A stretch of DNA of 64,000 nucleotides from Saprospiraceae bacterium (GTDB lineage: Bacteria; Bacteroidota; Bacteroidia; Chitinophagales; Saprospiraceae), in NCBI GenBank assembly GCA_020848695.1, contig JADLHT010000014.1:62001-126000 (forward strand). The letters are read 5' to 3'. Made by a program: the position numbers and the translations under genes. Below, one piece after another: positions 51,624-60,272 of this stretch (its first letter is position 1; the number at the start of each line of letters is the position of its first letter). A model generated the notes under the pieces. That model saw only the letters and a list, made by a program, of their open reading frames with translations. It was not told where the DNA came from and made no database searches.

Positions 51624-52634
51624 TTACTTTAAGCCTAGTAGAAATCCAATGGTAAAGTTAGCATCCCAATCAAATACAAAAATTTTACAGCCAGTTTCAT
51701 CTGAAATTGATTTGTATATGTTAAGACCACATCTTTGTTTATCACCGCTAGGGGTATACTCGGCTGGCATTTTCAAAACGGTGTATCTTTCCTTGCCGTC
51801 TCTTATCTGTTTAGCCAATTCAAATGGAATTCCACCAATGATCATACTATATTTTCTGTTACCTGAAGGAATATTTCTAACTTTAGATCTTACATCCTGA
51901 TAAACCTGATCATCTGAGATTCCCTTCTGAGAATATTTGGATCCATAAGATTCAAAAGCTGTAATTTTACCTAAATTGGAATAAGATATCTTTGTATTGC
52001 CGGAACCGATATCAACTACAAAGGCTTCAGATTCCAATACTTTAGGCATTACACATCTTAATGCATAAGTTCCTTCTTGTTCTGCAGTAACTTCATTGAC
52101 AAAGTACCCCAGTTGCTTGAGGTTGTTACTGATTTTTACAACAGAGGGTTCATTTTTTGCTCCGGAACTTACAACAAAATGAATGTCTTTTCCATTGACG
52201 CCAAAATCAAGCATTTTTGCTATATAATTTTTTAATCCGGCACGAATATCATTGTCTGTTGCCATATTCTCATGAACTAGGCTTGATCCAAATTCAGATT
52301 TTTCAAGCTTCCAATTTTTCTGATCATCTATTTTAATAATAAATGAGTTAAATCCTGCTGCACCCAATTCTACAACTCCTCTTATTTTACCATTATTAGG
52401 TTCTGGAGCGGTATAATTGAATATGGGTCTGTTATCTGTAGAAGTGTTAGTGCTTTGTGAAGTGTTTGCATTTGAAGCTCCGGAATTCTCAGTAGTAGAT
52501 GGAATTTCAGATGAGACTTCCGTTTTATTACCAAACTTCTCCATTAATTGAGGTTGGCACTTTTTAACCCCAAAAAATACAGCAGCTAAAATAAGGGCAA
52601 CAATTAAGATTCTTGAAAAGGCAGTTAATTGCAT
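51624..52634 (-). CDS. Membrane-anchored Ppx/actin-fold (ASKHA-like) protein
   Basis: This is a 336-residue protein with an N-terminal transmembrane helix (ILIVALILAAVFFGVKKC). A Ser/Thr/Asn-rich linker (about residues 35-75) leads to an extracytoplasmic domain with two nucleotide-phosphate-like turns: GVVELGAAGFNSFIIKI near 86 and AFVVDIGSGNTKISY near 205. This spacing and sequence recall the phosphate-1 and phosphate-2 loops of exopolyphosphatase/GppA-type ASKHA proteins. If the topology is as predicted, the domain is in the periplasm, where ATP is scarce, so a binding or structural role is as likely as catalysis. It is separate from the blaI operon by its own 123-bp gap. Confidence 0.65.
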   Translation of the reverse strand: MQLTAFSRILIVALILAAVFFGVKKCQPQLMEKFGNKTEVSSEIPSTTENSGASNANTSQSTNTSTDNRPIFNYTAPEPNNGKIRGVVELGAAGFNSFIIKIDDQKNWKLEKSEFGSSLVHENMATDNDIRAGLKNYIAKMLDFGVNGKDIHFVVSSGAKNEPSVVKISNNLKQLGYFVNEVTAEQEGTYALRCVMPKVLESEAFVVDIGSGNTKISYSNLGKITAFESYGSKYSQKGISDDQVYQDVRSKVRNIPSGNRKYSMIIGGIPFELAKQIRDGKERYTVLKMPAEYTPSGDKQRCGLNIYKSISDETGCKIFVFDWDANFTIGFLLGLK

Positions 52635-52757
52635 TGGTTTAATGTTTTTTTATAATTAATGTTTAGTTTGAGCGTACAAATATACACTTGTAAAGCAAAC
52701 ATCGTTGAGGAAATTAAAGTTCCTTAGACTTCCCCTTTTATTGTTAGGTCTGAAAGT

Positions 52758-53702
52758 TTATTTCTGAATAATAATTTTAGTCTTTGTCTGACTATTCCCT
52801 TGAATAACATGTATAATTACTGTGCCTTCGACATTGTCTAATTGAATCGTATTGTTGTATTTACCATCTGTTGTATTCACTTCTTCTTTATAGAGTTCTC
52901 TACCATTGATATCAGTGACACTCACTGTGAAGGGTTCTTTTTTACCTTCAAATTCAATATTCAATTTTCCACTGCTCGGATTTGGACTACCTGATAGGTA
53001 AGACACTGATAGATTTGACTCTTCAGAGTTCTTATTTTCTTTGGAAATATATTTATCTTTTAGTGATTTTATTTTTTTCATTTCTTGATCAATCTCTTCT
53101 TTCCATTCAATGTTTTTTAAATCCTCTATCTGATTATTGATCGCCTTATCTATTTTAATAAAGGTCTTTCTGTAATTCTGCTCTGCGGGTTTTCTCATTT
53201 CTACGGTAAAGTTCATTACCTCACCATTTCTCAGAACCCGAACTTCAACCTTTTCACCAATTTTTGCTTCAGACAAATTATTTATTACTTCATCAGTATT
53301 CATAACCTTTCGGTTGTCAATAGCTAAAATTAAATCTTCAACTTTTAGTCCTGATTGTTCCGCACCACTTCCTTTATAGATATGTGTGATATTCGCACCG
53401 TTATTGCCGCTGGCGTTTCTTATTTGAACACCAAGAACTGCTTTATTCGTAGGATTGATATCGGATTCTTCTTCACTGCAATTTCCATGAGCTTTATCTA
53501 AAATGATAATTTTATCTTCCTGATCCTCTGTTTCATCAGGGTCAATATTATAAGTATTGACCTCAACTTCTTCTGAGTTATGCTCTCCTTTCTCCTTTTT
53601 TATTACTTTAACTATTTTCTTTTTTTTCTCAATTTTTTCTGATTGGGCAAAAATCAATGTTCCACACATCAATAAGCATAATAATAGAATTAAATTTTTC
53701 AT
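52758..53702 (-). CDS. Secreted PDZ-domain protein with T9SS sorting domain
   Basis: This is a 314-residue protein: signal peptide (NLILLLCLLMCGTLIFAQ), a highly charged Lys/Glu-rich segment, and a PDZ domain at about 88-170 (AVLGVQIRNASGNNGANITHIYKGSGAEQSGLKVEDLILAIDNRKVMNTDEVINNL). A helical Lys/Glu region follows, and a C-terminal T9SS type A domain (GSPNPSSGKLNIEFEG to the end). PDZ domains bind C-terminal peptides; with no protease domain this looks like a surface scaffold. It is the third gene of the blaI-M56 operon, 22 nt after the M56 gene, so it is a likely target of that sensor. Confidence 0.85.
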   Translation of the reverse strand: MKNLILLLCLLMCGTLIFAQSEKIEKKKKIVKVIKKEKGEHNSEEVEVNTYNIDPDETEDQEDKIIILDKAHGNCSEEESDINPTNKAVLGVQIRNASGNNGANITHIYKGSGAEQSGLKVEDLILAIDNRKVMNTDEVINNLSEAKIGEKVEVRVLRNGEVMNFTVEMRKPAEQNYRKTFIKIDKAINNQIEDLKNIEWKEEIDQEMKKIKSLKDKYISKENKNSEESNLSVSYLSGSPNPSSGKLNIEFEGKKEPFTVSVTDINGRELYKEEVNTTDGKYNNTIQLDNVEGTVIIHVIQGNSQTKTKIIIQK

Positions 53703-53724
53703 AATAAGAAAATTTTATTTTTAA

Positions 53725-55167
53725 TTAATTAATATTTGAAATCTGATTTAAATTAAATGTTGTCCCGTTATAACTTAATATGGTTTTTCCGGATTCATTA
53801 ATAATAATGTAACTATATACCTTTTTATTGCCTTGAATCTTATACTTCCAATCTTTTTCAAAATAATGTTTATTATTGATACCCGCTATGCGATAGCCGG
53901 AAGAATAATGTGACGGTTGAGGGTTGACAAGAATCTGTATTTTCATAGAATCCTGGATTTTTATTTCTCTAGACTTGTTGTTAAAGATTGGTCGAATATT
54001 TTCTGAATTATAATTAACAACTTGTGTTACTAGTTCAATTTCTGATGAATCAATTACTATTTTGTTATGAACTTTACGGAATGTATTTTTAGTCGGTTTA
54101 ATATTTTGCTTGGTAGATTTTAATGATTTTTTAATGTCATCCTTCTCTTCGTAAAAATCACATTTGGCAGAAAGAATATCATGTTCTATTGAATTTGTCT
54201 CATTGACTGGGTATAGAGGATTAATCAAAGTAAGAAATATACCAAACATGATAATAGTTACAGCAAAACTATTTCGAAAGCTCTTGTTTCTTTGTGCCTC
54301 AGTACTGTCAATATGAAGAATACTTTTTACCCGGTAACTTAATTGGTTAGGTATTGATCCGAAATTAATAGATCGATTCATTACATTCTTCTCACCAATC
54401 CTTATCAAGCAATGAGCATATTGTAAAGGTAGATTGGTATGTTGAACAACTGATTGATCCACGCATAATTCGCGTTGAAAGCGAATCCTTTTTGTTAAAT
54501 AGTGTATGATAGGATTAAAAAAATATACCACTTCTGCAAGGGTGCAAAATGTATTGATATAGTGATCTTTGTTTTTTAAATGAGCTAACTCGTGTAAGAG
54601 AATAAATTTTGCATCCTCTAAACTAATTTGATTCACCCAAGAGGTTGGAATAATTAATACAGGTTTTATTAATCCACTTAAAAAAGCGGAATGGATTGAT
54701 GAGCTATGAACTACCAGAACTTTTTTTGAGTAGTTTAATTTTTGTTTTACTTTATTTAAAAGATTCAGCCATTCTGATGGAAAAATGGCTTCTGATTCTC
54801 GAATGATCTTATTGAGATAAATTTCAGAAATAAATAGTCTTATCAGATAGACCATTACCCCCATACTCCAGATTATAGATATCCACAGGTACAATTCATC
54901 TTTAGATAATTTTATTTCAATGAACCTCGGAAGAAAAGAATTCCGATTCATCAACCAAATAGATCCAAGAAATGGAAAGAAGAACAATACGGCGAGGGAC
55001 AATTGATATAACAGATAAAGTTTTTTCTTGGAGTTTTTAAAATTCCTTTGTTCAAATACAAATATCAAAACTCCAAGGAGTCCTGACAATAATAAGCTAT
55101 TGAGTACACTGAAAGTTATAAATTCTTGAGTAGAATCAACCATTTTTTGTAGCAGTCCAGTCTCCAT
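53725..55167 (-). CDS. M56 (BlaR1/MecR1-like) membrane peptidase
   Basis: This is a 480-residue membrane protein with three or four transmembrane helices near the N-terminus, the zinc peptidase motif LLHELAHLKNKDHY (HExxH near residue 192) and the later RELCVDQ, then a further helix (AVTIIMFGIFLTLINPLYP) near 310. The periplasmic C-terminal part of about 150 residues lacks the SxxK/KTG motifs of the beta-lactam-binding sensor of BlaR1, so it must sense something else. In BlaR1-type signalling, activation leads to cleavage or inactivation of BlaI. It starts 9 nt after blaI. Confidence 0.88.
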   Translation of the reverse strand: METGLLQKMVDSTQEFITFSVLNSLLLSGLLGVLIFVFEQRNFKNSKKKLYLLYQLSLAVLFFFPFLGSIWLMNRNSFLPRFIEIKLSKDELYLWISIIWSMGVMVYLIRLFISEIYLNKIIRESEAIFPSEWLNLLNKVKQKLNYSKKVLVVHSSSIHSAFLSGLIKPVLIIPTSWVNQISLEDAKFILLHELAHLKNKDHYINTFCTLAEVVYFFNPIIHYLTKRIRFQRELCVDQSVVQHTNLPLQYAHCLIRIGEKNVMNRSINFGSIPNQLSYRVKSILHIDSTEAQRNKSFRNSFAVTIIMFGIFLTLINPLYPVNETNSIEHDILSAKCDFYEEKDDIKKSLKSTKQNIKPTKNTFRKVHNKIVIDSSEIELVTQVVNYNSENIRPIFNNKSREIKIQDSMKIQILVNPQPSHYSSGYRIAGINNKHYFEKDWKYKIQGNKKVYSYIIINESGKTILSYNGTTFNLNQISNIN

Positions 55168-55176
55168 TATACTTTA

Positions 55177-55560
55177 CTATTTAGTTTGTTCAAACTTTGC
55201 TATCAAAGCCTTGAGTTCATTTATCTCATCTTCATTTGGTCTGTAATTACCTAAGGCCTGAATAACCATTTGCATTGCAGCTCCTTCATATACCTGATCC
55301 ACCATAGAGTTTAAGACTGTGGACTTGGTCTTATATTCCGAAATCGTAGGAGTATAAACATGCAATTTTCCATTCGCTTCGCGGCTTAGCAAGCCTTTTT
55401 CAGCCATTATCTGCATGATCTTGAGGGTGGTTGTATATCCTCTGGGTTTTTTTTCTCCTAATATCGTGTTTACTTCTTTGACGGATGAGCTACCATTTTT
55501 CCATAAGATCTGGAGTATTTCCATTTCTGAATGAGTGGGTTTTAATATCTGATCTGACAT
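55177..55560 (-). CDS. BlaI/MecI-type transcriptional repressor
   Basis: This is a 127-residue winged-helix repressor: LKPTHSEMEILQILWKNGSSSVKEVNTILGEKKPRGYTTTLKIMQIMAEKGLLSREANGKLHVYTP, followed by the dimerisation helices (VDQVYEGAAMQMVIQALGNYRPNEDEINELKALI). BlaI dimers repress their own operon until the M56 partner is activated. The ATG at 55560 is chosen: the extended frame starts at a TTG (55584) inside the -7 box. A matching inverted repeat sits over the -33 element upstream, so the operon is probably autoregulated. Confidence 0.93.
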   Translation of the reverse strand: MSDQILKPTHSEMEILQILWKNGSSSVKEVNTILGEKKPRGYTTTLKIMQIMAEKGLLSREANGKLHVYTPTISEYKTKSTVLNSMVDQVYEGAAMQMVIQALGNYRPNEDEINELKALIAKFEQTK

Positions 55561-55581
55561 AAAGAGACTAAATTTTCTTTG

Positions 55582-55622
55582 CAAATTTAATTCAAAAGTA
55601 TTAATTACGAAAGTCTTCGTAA
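55582..55622 (-). promoter_or_regulatory. Promoter of blaI operon with candidate BlaI operator
   Basis: On the minus strand TAAATTTG (complement of 55582-55589) is a consensus -7 box; TTTC, 19 nt upstream, is a fair -33 box. A perfect inverted repeat TTACGAA-AGTC-TTCGTAA (55605-55622) covers the -33 box. Its 7-bp arms and 4-bp gap have the size of BlaI/CopY-type operators, so a repressor dimer there would block polymerase. Confidence 0.6.
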
Positions 55623-55769
55623 ATTTTTTTAGTTAAAATAGATTTAAATTGCATGGATTGATCAAATGAAGGTATATTTGTTAATAATTTCAATCAGGCA
55701 TTTTGGGTAAATAAGACCAAAAAGGATTTGTTTTTTCATATCGTTTATAAACCTTTTAAATAAATAGTA

Positions 55770-58700
55770 ATGAAAAAACTACTCTCCCAAAGCTTTCAAA
55801 AGATTACGCTTTTTATTTGTTGGATATGTATTTTTTACAATGCAGACTGTCAATTAAGATTTAGATATCTTAATAGCTTTTTTGCTCCTAAAAGTTGTAA
55901 ATCATTTCCGATTATTACCTGTCCCCCGGATTTTTCTGCTTGCCCAGGTGTAACAACGCTACCTTATAATACAGGTATTGCTAAAGCTGAACCGGGTGGG
56001 CCCGGATGCTCAAGTCCAGTACTCAGCTTTAAAGATACTATTATTAGTTCAGGTCCTTGTGCTGGAGCCATCGAAATTAAAAGAACCTGGTGTGCAATTG
56101 ACCCACAGGATAAAAATTTGATTTCTACCTGTATTCAGTTTATTATCTTATCTGATAATCTTGCTCCGGAGATAAGTAACTGCCCGACCAACATTAATGT
56201 AAAATCAGGAGCTGATTGTAAAGCAAATGTCAATTGGTCCGCACCTTCCGTAAGCGATAATTGTGGAAAATTGTTCCTGACGACTTCGCATATTAGCGGT
56301 GATGCATTTCCTTTGGGAATAACTACTGTCAGTTATACCGCTGAAGATCTCTGCGGCAACAAAAGTATTTGCACCTTTAATATTAAAGTAGAAGGAAACT
56401 GTTGTAAAACAAAACCCAACATCATTTGTCCATCTGATTATAGTGGATGTATTGGAGATTCAATTTTACCTCATTTGACAGGAATTCCTAAAGCTGCACC
56501 AGGTGATACGTTATGTTCTTTTCCTGTTATTGCTTATTCCGATAGTAGCATCTCTTCCGGACCCTGTGTTGGTGCATTCAAAGTCATTAGAACCTGGCAA
56601 GCTTTTGATCCTTATGACGGATCCCTAAGTTCAACATGTCAACAGACCATTGAGTTGTCAGATACCCTGGCTCCAATTATTGCGAATATGCCTACGAATC
56701 TTACCGTTTCACCAGGAATTGATTGCAAAGCCAAGGTAAGTTGGATTGAACCTACAGTAACTGACAACTGCGGAATTAAAAGTATTGAGAAGTCACAAGC
56801 TTCCGGATCAAGTTTTTCAACAGGAACAACTACTGTTAATTATATTATTACCGATTATTGTAATAACACTAATGCAGCTTCATTTGACATAACCGTAACT
56901 TCTTGTTGTACGAATCCACCGAGTATAATATGTCCGTTAAATTTTGTTGGATGTCCTGGAGTCAGTATAGACCCATCTTCCACAGGATTTGCTGTAGCAG
57001 TGAAGTCTTCCTCTGAATGCGGCGAACCGCTAATTAGTTATATCGATAGTGTACTTAATTATTCTTGTCCAGGATCCAAACTGATCTATCGAAAATGGAA
57101 AGCCGAAGATCCAAATAATTCTAAATTGTATTCCAGTTGTACTCAATTGATAGAATTAAAGGATCAGATTCAGCCGGAATTTAAATCCTGTCCTGCCAAC
57201 ATTACAGTCAATTCTAGTACTTTGGATTGCAAAGCTATAGTTCAATGGGCTACTCCAATTGCAAAAGATAATTGTACTCAGAATGTTACAATTACTTCCA
57301 ATTATGCTTCAGGGACCGCTTTCCCAATAGGTATAACTATTATAATAATAACAGCAACAGATGAATGCGGGAATGCGATTCAGCACACTTTTAGTATTAC
57401 GGTTATAAATAATTGTTGCAATAACAGACCTATTATTATCTGTCCCTTAAATTATATTGGCTGTCCAACAGAACATTGTAATGTCAATATTTCTGGTAAT
57501 GCTACTGCGATGCCAGGAAATGTTGGTTGTCCTCAACCGATCATTAGTTATAAAGATTCCTTAATTAATATCTATTCTAATTGTCCAAATTCAAGAAAAT
57601 TTATCAGAATCTGGAAAGCCAGTGATCCCCAAGATTCTAATAACTACTCATTCTGTCATCAATTAATTGATCTGGTTGATAAGTCACCACCAATATGGAC
57701 AAACTGCCCTTCAAATATTACTCTTAATGCAGAGGGCAAATGTGATAAACAAGTTTTTTGGATTCCTCCTGTTGCTAGCGATAATTGTTCGACTGTTACC
57801 TTAACAAGCAATCATCAATCGGGAGATATTTTCTATCCAGGGGTTACTCTAATTGTTTATACAGCCAAGGATGTTTGTGGCAATAGTATTCAGCATCAAT
57901 TCACGGTTACCATAATTGGCAATGGTCTTGAAATTGAATGCCCTGCTGAAATAGTTGTAGATAAGAAAGAACATTATGGAACAGTCGTGAATTGGAATCT
58001 CCCGAAAGTCAAGACTTGTGGTGATTGTAAAGATTCTTTAAAAGGATTTATCAACATGGGATCTTTTAACGGATCTAAATATTTCTGTTCAGGAATTACA
58101 ACAAGCTGGGCTGAGGCAAAAGCGATTTGTGAAAGTCTTGGAGGAACACTCCTTATTATTAATTCAAAAGACGAAAATGATTATATCAAATCCAAACTAA
58201 TGGGAACCACTGCGTGGATAGGACTTCATGATTCGAATGTTGAAGGAATGTTTGAGTGGATTGATAATTCACCATTAAACTACCTCAACTGGTATCCCGG
58301 ACAACCCAACAACGCTAATGGTGATCAGGATTATGTAGAAATTTTACCCGATGGAACCTGGAATGATCAATATGGCAAGAACTGTTATCGTGAGTTTATC
58401 TGTGAGATTCCATGTTATACTATTAAGCAAATTGAAGGACCATCTTCAGGATCTTTATTTAAATGTGGTACCACCAGAATCACATATGTTGCATATCAAG
58501 GTAATGCCAATGATACTTGTAGCTTTAATGTAACTGTAAAGTGTAACGGATCTAATTACTGTGAGTCTTATGCACAAAGTTGTGGACTTATGTGGATTAA
58601 AAATGTTAGTCTGGCAAATATCAATAATACCAGTGGATCCAGTCAGAATGGGTACACTTATTATCCTTCGCCATGTATTGAATTGAAGTGGGGTAAAACA

Positions 58701-59336
58701 TATGATCTTTGTCTTACACCTGGCTTCAGCAATCAGATTTACAATGTATATTGGAAAGTATGGATAGATTACAACGGAGATGGAGACTTTATGGATCAAG
58801 ATGAGTTTGTTGCGTATGGCGCAGGAAGTTTAACGCTCTGTGGAAAGCTTACGACACCATGGAGCTGTATGTGTCCTGTTACCAATACTCGTATGCGAGT
58901 AGCTATGTCTTATGGTTCTTATCCCGGCAACAGTTGTTGTGTGTTTGCTTACGGAGAAGTTGAGGACTATTGTGTTAATCTCAGTCAGGGAAATTTTGTT
59001 CCATCAGGCTTTGTTGAATACAATAAATCCAAAGAGCCTATTGAAATTTATCCAAGCTCTTATCATGATTTTGACTCTAGAATTAGCAGTATGATTAATG
59101 ATGATTTTAAATTGATTCCTAATCCTGCACAAACGGTAGTCAATATATTGTTTCATTCTGAGACGGAGAGTATTATTTCAATTTATCATTCTTCCGGCAA
59201 ATTAGTGATGAAATCGCAGCTAAGTCAGATCAATAACCAAATAGACGTTTCTGCCTTTAGCGAAGGGATGTATCTTGTTGTACTTGAATCATTTTCCGGA
59301 CAAAAGTTGATTAGAAAGCTTTCTGTAATCAGATAG
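55770..59336 (+). CDS. Large modular surface protein: HYR repeats, C-type lectin, GEVED, T9SS signal
   Basis: This is a 1188-residue protein with a signal peptide (ITLFICWICIFYNADCQ). Four tandem modules of about 170 residues, starting near residues 48, 218, 386 and 555, each begin with ITCPPDFSACPG-like or IICPLNYIGCP-like Cys-rich motifs and end in an HYR domain (CPTNINVKSGADCKANVNW, SDNCG, GITTVSYTAEDLCGN). A C-type lectin domain follows (about 756-882, with SWAEAKAICESLGGTLLII, WIGLHD, QPNN and GTWND). Next is a GEVED domain (VWIDYNGDGDFMDQDEF, YGEVEDYC) and a C-terminal T9SS type A domain (KLIPNPAQTVVNILF). It is probably an adhesin; the QPNN loop could bind Ca and sugar. Transcribed alone, ending at a strong hairpin. 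Confidence 0.92.
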   Translation: MKKLLSQSFQKITLFICWICIFYNADCQLRFRYLNSFFAPKSCKSFPIITCPPDFSACPGVTTLPYNTGIAKAEPGGPGCSSPVLSFKDTIISSGPCAGAIEIKRTWCAIDPQDKNLISTCIQFIILSDNLAPEISNCPTNINVKSGADCKANVNWSAPSVSDNCGKLFLTTSHISGDAFPLGITTVSYTAEDLCGNKSICTFNIKVEGNCCKTKPNIICPSDYSGCIGDSILPHLTGIPKAAPGDTLCSFPVIAYSDSSISSGPCVGAFKVIRTWQAFDPYDGSLSSTCQQTIELSDTLAPIIANMPTNLTVSPGIDCKAKVSWIEPTVTDNCGIKSIEKSQASGSSFSTGTTTVNYIITDYCNNTNAASFDITVTSCCTNPPSIICPLNFVGCPGVSIDPSSTGFAVAVKSSSECGEPLISYIDSVLNYSCPGSKLIYRKWKAEDPNNSKLYSSCTQLIELKDQIQPEFKSCPANITVNSSTLDCKAIVQWATPIAKDNCTQNVTITSNYASGTAFPIGITIIIITATDECGNAIQHTFSITVINNCCNNRPIIICPLNYIGCPTEHCNVNISGNATAMPGNVGCPQPIISYKDSLINIYSNCPNSRKFIRIWKASDPQDSNNYSFCHQLIDLVDKSPPIWTNCPSNITLNAEGKCDKQVFWIPPVASDNCSTVTLTSNHQSGDIFYPGVTLIVYTAKDVCGNSIQHQFTVTIIGNGLEIECPAEIVVDKKEHYGTVVNWNLPKVKTCGDCKDSLKGFINMGSFNGSKYFCSGITTSWAEAKAICESLGGTLLIINSKDENDYIKSKLMGTTAWIGLHDSNVEGMFEWIDNSPLNYLNWYPGQPNNANGDQDYVEILPDGTWNDQYGKNCYREFICEIPCYTIKQIEGPSSGSLFKCGTTRITYVAYQGNANDTCSFNVTVKCNGSNYCESYAQSCGLMWIKNVSLANINNTSGSSQNGYTYYPSPCIELKWGKTYDLCLTPGFSNQIYNVYWKVWIDYNGDGDFMDQDEFVAYGAGSLTLCGKLTTPWSCMCPVTNTRMRVAMSYGSYPGNSCCVFAYGEVEDYCVNLSQGNFVPSGFVEYNKSKEPIEIYPSSYHDFDSRISSMINDDFKLIPNPAQTVVNILFHSETESIISIYHSSGKLVMKSQLSQINNQIDVSAFSEGMYLVVLESFSGQKLIRKLSVIR

Positions 59337-59358
59337 TAGTTCAAGTATTCATCTAAAG

Positions 59359-59394
59359 ATAACAAGCCGATGAAGAACTTCATCGGCTTGTTAT
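59359..59394. terminator. Bidirectional terminator hairpin
   Basis: A perfect 17-bp inverted repeat (arms 59359-59375 and 59378-59394, containing AAGCCGATGAAG and its complement) with a 2-nt loop lies between the convergent adhesin and DUF937 genes. It is flanked by AT-rich sequence on both sides, which suits termination in both directions. Confidence 0.85.
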
Positions 59395-59432
59395 TAATAA
59401 TATTATATTTTTAAAAAAAACAATAATTGGAA

Positions 59433-60062
59433 CTACTTGCCAAAAATTTTCCCAAAGATGTTTCCTAATAACCCTCCACCTTGTTGTTCTGCTTGTGGAG
59501 AGGATTGTTGATTGTTCATTACTCCGCCAAGAACCGTTCCAAGAATATCTCCGAATCCACCGCTTTGAGCTGACTGAGCAGATCCCATTAATACTTGTGC
59601 AATATCCATTATTCCTCCACCTGAACTTTGTTGATTATTAGACCGAAGTTTTCCAATTAATCCCATTACAATCGGAGCTATGATAGGCATAAGTTTCATA
59701 ATCTGAGATAAGTTAAGTCCGGAAGACTGGCTGATTTGCTGAGCAACATGATTTTGATTGTTACCGAGAATATGACCTAACATTCCCAAACCATTGCTTG
59801 CAGGTGTATTTAAATTTGAGCTACCCGATACTAAACCCATCAAATCATCTAGAATGCTTCCATCATGATCTTTGTCAAGTGCTGAAGTCAGTGAAGACAA
59901 TCCTGCAGGAGTTGAAGCATTATTAGCTAATCCACCCAGAAGGGCGGAAAAAATCCCAGTCGTAGCTTGTGAAGTCTGTTCTTCATTTGCCCCTATCTGT
60001 TTACTTAATTGTTGAATCAGATCTGGCGATATTTGATCTTGTAACATTTTGAATAAATCCAT
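59433..60062 (-). CDS. DUF937 family protein
   Basis: This is a 209-residue protein with the DUF937 pattern: an N-terminal amphipathic domain (MLQDQISPDLIQQLSKQIGANEEQTSQATTGIFSALLGGLANNASTPAGLSSL), a KDHDGSILDDLMGLV segment, a middle repeat with LGHILGNNQNHVAQQISQSSGLNLSQIMKLMPIIAPIVMGLIGK, and glycine-rich repeats (GDILGTVLGG, GGGLLGNIFGKIFGK). Members resemble YidB and are abundant, stress-related and small, with no established function. The glycine-rich tail resembles the small protein at 33470-33742. A strong hairpin follows the stop. Confidence 0.88.
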   Translation of the reverse strand: MDLFKMLQDQISPDLIQQLSKQIGANEEQTSQATTGIFSALLGGLANNASTPAGLSSLTSALDKDHDGSILDDLMGLVSGSSNLNTPASNGLGMLGHILGNNQNHVAQQISQSSGLNLSQIMKLMPIIAPIVMGLIGKLRSNNQQSSGGGIMDIAQVLMGSAQSAQSGGFGDILGTVLGGVMNNQQSSPQAEQQGGGLLGNIFGKIFGK

Positions 60063-60272
60063 TTACATTATTTTTATTAGCTAACTAATTCAATTTGTTT
60101 CAAATGGTTCAATAAATCTATATTTATTTTTCAATATTCAGTGTACTTCTAACGGAATACTTCGTTTCTTTTAGCTGTGTTTTACTCAATATAAAAAAAA
60201 TTATTAGAAGATATACATCATATCAAGTATAACGAAAGATAGAGAATATGATTTTAATTGTTTCTGAAGGGA

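Noticed and set aside
53725..55584. Classical beta-lactam resistance locus (blaR1-blaI)
   Set aside because: The M56 protein lacks penicillin-binding motifs and no beta-lactamase or PBP gene is adjacent.
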